Below are positions 60,209 to 64,000 of a DNA stretch of 64,000 nt, in pieces; position 1 is the stretch's first letter; every line of letters begins with the position of its first letter. The position numbers were made by a program, and so were the translations under genes. This stretch comes from Sipunculus nudus (Eukaryota > Annelida > Sipuncula > Golfingiida > Sipunculidae), in NCBI GenBank assembly GCA_026874595.1, contig CM049317.1:62597118-62661117 (forward strand), in the 5' to 3' direction. The notes below the pieces were generated by a model that made no database searches, was not told the DNA's origin, and was given only the letters and a program-made list of their open reading frames with translations.

Positions 60209-63200
60209 CAAAGGGGACCCGTCTGTCCCCATATGGGTCATATCAGTGTGTATTTTTAGGAAAATGCTGCATTTCTGTTGTGATTTTGCCGTAAGCAAAG
60301 AATAAGCAAAGCATCAGCAAGGTGTAAGCAAAGGGATTATGCCTTCATAATTGTTTTTGGCACCATTTTCTGAAGAAATAATGTATTTTTTGACTTTGCG
60401 GGGGTCTTATAGTGTCAGAAATGGTAAAACATTGTAGGTAAATTGTGTTAAAATTGGAAAATGGGTCAAAGAAATCAATAAATGACTTTTATAAAAATAG
60501 AAGAGTTATACATTTGCTGTTTTGATTGAACAATATTGCCTTTACTTTTGATATTAATGTTCACTAACCGGGACTGCTGTGTAGTCAGGGGACCCGTCTG
60601 TCTCCCTATGGGTCATATCAGTGTGTATTTGAAGGAAAATGCTGCATTTCTGTTGTGATTTTGCCGTAAGCAAAGAATAAGCAAAGCATCAGCAAAGTGT
60701 AAGCAAAGGGATTATGCCTTCATAATTGCTTTTTGGCACCATTTTCTGAAGAAATAATGTATTTTTGGACTTTGCGGGGGTCTAATAATGTCAGGAATGG
60801 TAAAACATTGTAGGTAAATTGTGTTAAAATTGGAAAATGGGTCAAAGAAATCAATAAATGACTTTTTTAAAAATAGCAGAATTATACATTTGCGGTTTTG
60901 ATTGAACAATATTGCCCTTACTTTTGATATTAATGTTCACTAACCGGGACTGCTGTGTAGCCAGGGGACTCGTCTGTCCCCATATGGGTCATATCAGTGT
61001 GTATTTTTAGGAAAATGCTGCATTTCTGTTAAGATTTTGCCATAAGCAAAGAAAAAGCAAAGCATCAGCAAAGTGTAAGCTAAGGGATTATGCCTACATA
61101 GTTGCTTTTTTTCACCATTTTCTGAAGAAGTCATGTATTTTTGGACTTTGCGGGGGTCTAATAATGTCAGAAATGGTAAAACACTGTAGGTAAATTGTGT
61201 TAAAATTGGAAAATGGGTCCAAGAAATCAATAAATGACTTTTTTAAAAATTGCAGAATTATACATTATCGGTTTTGATTGAACGATATTGCCCTTACTTT
61301 TGATATTAATGTTCACTAACCGGGACTGCTGTGTAGCCAGGGGACTCGTCTGTCCCCATATGGGTCATATCAGTGTGTATTTTTAGGAAAATGCTGCATT
61401 TCTGTTGTGATTTTGCCATAAGCAAAGAAAAAGCAAAGCATCAGCAAAGTGTAAGCTAAGGGATTATGCCTTCATAGTTGCTTTTTTTCACCATTTTCTG
61501 AAGAAATCATGTATTTTTGGACTTTGGGGGTTCTAATAATGTCAGAAATGGTAAAACATTGTAGGTAAATTGTGTTAAAATTGGAAAATGGGTCCAATAA
61601 ATCAATAAATGACTTTTTAAAAATAGCAGAATTATACATTATCGGTTTTGATCGAACGATATTGCCCTCACTTTTGATATTAATGTTCACTATGCGGGAC
61701 TGCTGTGTAGCCAGGGGACCCGTCTGTCACCATATGCTTCTTTTCAGTGTGTATTTTAAGGAAAATGCTGCATTTCTGTTGTGATTTTGCCGTAAGCAAA
61801 GAATAAGCAAAGCATCAGCAAAGTGTAAGCAAAGGGATTATGCCTTCATAATTGCTTTTCGGCACCATTTTCTGAAAAAAATAATGTATTTTTGGGCTTT
61901 GCGGGGGTCTAATAATGTCAGAAATGGTAAAACACTGTAGGTAAATTCTGTTAAAATTAGAAAATGGGTCCCAGGAATCAATAAATGACTTTTTTAAAGT
62001 AGCAGAATTATACATTTATGGTTTTGATTGAACGATATTGCTCTTACTTTTGATATTAATGTTCACTAACCGGGATTGCTGTGTAGCCAGGGGACCCGTC
62101 TGTCACCATATGGTTCTTATCAGTGTGTATTTATAGGAAAATGCTGCATTTCTGATGTGATTTTGCCGTAAGCAAAGAATTAGCAAAGCATCAGCAAGGT
62201 GTAAGCAAAGGGATTATGCCTTCATAATTGCTCCTTGGCACCATTTTCTGAAGAAATAATGTATTTTTTGACTTTGCGGGGGTCTTATAGTGTCAGAAAT
62301 GGTAAAACATTGTAGGTAAATTGTGTTAAAATTGGAAAATGGGTCAAAGAAATCAATAAATGACTTTTATAAAAATAGAAGAGTTATACATTTGCTGTTT
62401 TGATTGAACAATATTGCCTTTACTTTTGATATTAATGTTCACTAACCGGGACTGCTGTGTAGTCAGGGGACCCGTCTGTCTCCCTATGGGTCATATCAGT
62501 GTGTATTTGAAGGAAAATGCTGCATTTCTGTTGTGATTTTGCCGTAAGCAAAGAATAAGCAAAGCATCAGCAAAGTGTAAGCAAAGGGATTATGCCTTCA
62601 TAATTGCTTTTTGGCACCATTTTCTGAAGAAATAATGTATTTTTGGACTTTGCGGGGGTCTAATAATGTCAGGAATGGTAAAACATTGTAGGTAAATTGT
62701 GTTAAAATTGGAAAATGGGTCAAAGAAATCAATAAATGACTTTTTTAAAAATAGCAGAATTATACATTTGCGGTTTTGATTGAACAATATTGCCCTTACT
62801 TTTGATATTAATGTTCACTAACCGGGACTGCTGTGTAGCCAGGGGACTCGTCTGTCCCCATATGGGTCATATCAGTGTGTATTTTTAGGAAAATGCTGCA
62901 TTTCTGTTAAGATTTTGCCATAAGCAAAGAAAAAGCAAAGCATCAGCAAAGTGTAAGTTAAGGGATTATGCCTTCATAATTGCTTTTTGGCACCATTTTC
63001 TGAAGAAATAATGTATTTTTGGACTTTGCGGGGGTCTAATAATGTCAGAAATGGTAAAACACTGTAGGTAAATTCTGTTAAAATTAGAAAATGGGTCCCA
63101 GGAATCAATAAATGACTTTTTTAAAGTAGCAGAATTATACATTTATGGTTTTGATTGAACGATATTGCTCTTACTTTTGATATTAATGTTCACTAACCGG

Positions 63201-64000
63201 GATTGCTGTGTAGCCAGGGGACCCGTCTGTCACCAAATCGTTCTTATCAGTGTGTATTTATAGGAAAATGCTGCATTTCTGATGTGATTTTGCCGTAAGC
63301 AAAGAATTAGCAAAGCATCAGCAAGGTGTAAGCAAAGGGATTATGCCTTCATAATTGCTCCTTGGCACAATTTTCTGAAGAAATAATGTATTTTTTGACT
63401 TTGCGGGGGTCTTATAGTTTCAGAAATGGTAAAACATTGTAGGTAAATTGTGTTAAAATTGGAAAATGGGTCCAATAAATCAATAAATGACTTTTATAAA
63501 AAAAGAAGAGTTATACATTTGCTGTTTTGATTGAACAATATTGCCTTTACTTTTGATATTAATGTTCACTAACCGGGACTGCTGTGTAGTCAGGGGACCC
63601 GTCTGTCTCCCTATGGGTCATATCAGTGTGTATTTGAAGGAAAATGCTGCATATCTGTTGTGATTTTGCCGTAAGCAAAGAATAAGCAAAGCATCAGCAA
63701 AGTGTAAGCAAAGGGATTATGCCTTCATAATTGCTTTTTGGCACCATTTTCTGAAGAAATAATGTATTTTTGGACTTTGCGGGGGTCTAATAATGTCAGG
63801 AATGGTAAAACATTGTAGGTAAATTGTGTTAATATTGGAAAATGGGTCAAAGAAATCAATAAATGACTTTTTTAAAAATAGCAGAATTATACATTTGCGG
63901 TTTTGATTGAACAATATTGCCCTTACTTTTGATATTAATGTTCACTAACCGGGTCTGCTGTGTAGCCAGGGGACTCGTCTGTCCCCATATGGGTCATATC
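60166..64000 (+). repeat. Segment duplicated at offset 12636, right copy (open at window end)
   Basis: Colinear with 47530-51364 to the last base. Private changes are TGTATTTTAAGG near 61752, CACCAAATCG near 63231, GGCACAATTTTC near 63365, AAAAAAAGAAGAG near 63497 and CCGGGTCTGC near 63949. The true end of the duplication is not visible. Confidence 0.85.

Larger units (their letters stand above)
1..64000 (+). repeat. Head-to-tail satellite array, ~376-bp monomer
   Basis: The motif GGAAAATGGG recurs at 1, 377, 753, 1129, 1505 and 1881, a spacing of exactly 376 bp, and continues at 374-377 bp to the end of the window. All copies have the same orientation. Exceptions are 15 truncated 94-bp units and two 396-bp units. 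Offsets between distant copies reduce to whole monomers once these are subtracted: 12636 is 33 x 376 plus two 94-bp units and two 20-bp gains. No stretch lies outside the repeat. By family knowledge such arrays are eukaryotic heterochromatin, often centromeric; which locus this is remains inference. Both window ends fall inside the array. Confidence 0.98.

Noticed and set aside
1-64000. Known satellite families such as alphoid (171 bp), Drosophila 359-bp or beetle TCAST (about 360-377 bp)
   Set aside because: The length alone resembles some of these, but I cannot match the sequence from memory and will not assign a species on monomer length.
1-64000. CRISPR array
   Set aside because: The regular repeats have no unique spacers; the whole 376-bp unit is repeated, and the short AGCAAAG repeats have 4-bp spacers only.
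1-64000. tRNA, rRNA or transposon insertions
   Set aside because: Scanning for breaks in the monomer rhythm shows only the 94-bp units, the 19-bp duplications and 1-2-bp changes, all made of satellite sequence.

Overview
The whole 64-kb window is one tandem satellite-DNA array. I find no protein-coding gene, RNA gene, transposon or unique sequence in it. The unit is a monomer of about 376 bp, roughly 36% G+C by a count on one consensus. It is repeated head to tail in a single orientation: about 166 full monomers plus 15 truncated monomers of exactly 94 bp. This implies a eukaryotic heterochromatic locus, such as a centromere, pericentromere or other satellite block. I do not recognise the monomer and do not assign a species. 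Open frames of 60-103 codons recur only because the same DNA recurs.

Monomer anatomy, counting from a start at the GGAAAATGGG motif: an A/T-rich leader (1-58); a TATCG/CGATA inverted repeat (59-80); a G/C-rich island (about 112-157) with a GGGGAC-6-GTCCCC hairpin overlapping the palindrome CCCATATGGG; four AGCAAAG heptamers at exact 11-bp pitch (214-253); a T-rich stretch; a G-run (about 321-325); and a 3' end linking to the next monomer. The hairpin and palindrome are intact in some monomer classes and destroyed in others.

Layout. 1-30 kb: only full-length monomers, in nested and overlapping higher-order repeats with offsets of 5262 bp (14 monomers), 1504 and 1502 (4), 6386 (17), 7888 (21), 2630 (7), 3757 (10) and 1127 (3). 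30-43 kb: a divergent monomer family appears, each copy followed by a 94-bp truncated monomer; a 2442-bp unit (6 full plus 2 truncated monomers) is tandemly duplicated at about 35.2-40.8 kb. 43-64 kb: interleaved long duplications with offsets 9981, 5850 and 12636 bp, the last truncated-monomer block at 55.7-56.7 kb, a lineage with an expanded G-run, and two monomers with a 19-bp internal duplication.

The history is best read as repeated unequal exchange and local segmental duplication. Block boundaries often fall inside monomers and produce mosaics. All coordinates come from reading and aligning by eye; block ends are approximate, usually within tens of bases, because they can only be placed between diagnostic variants.
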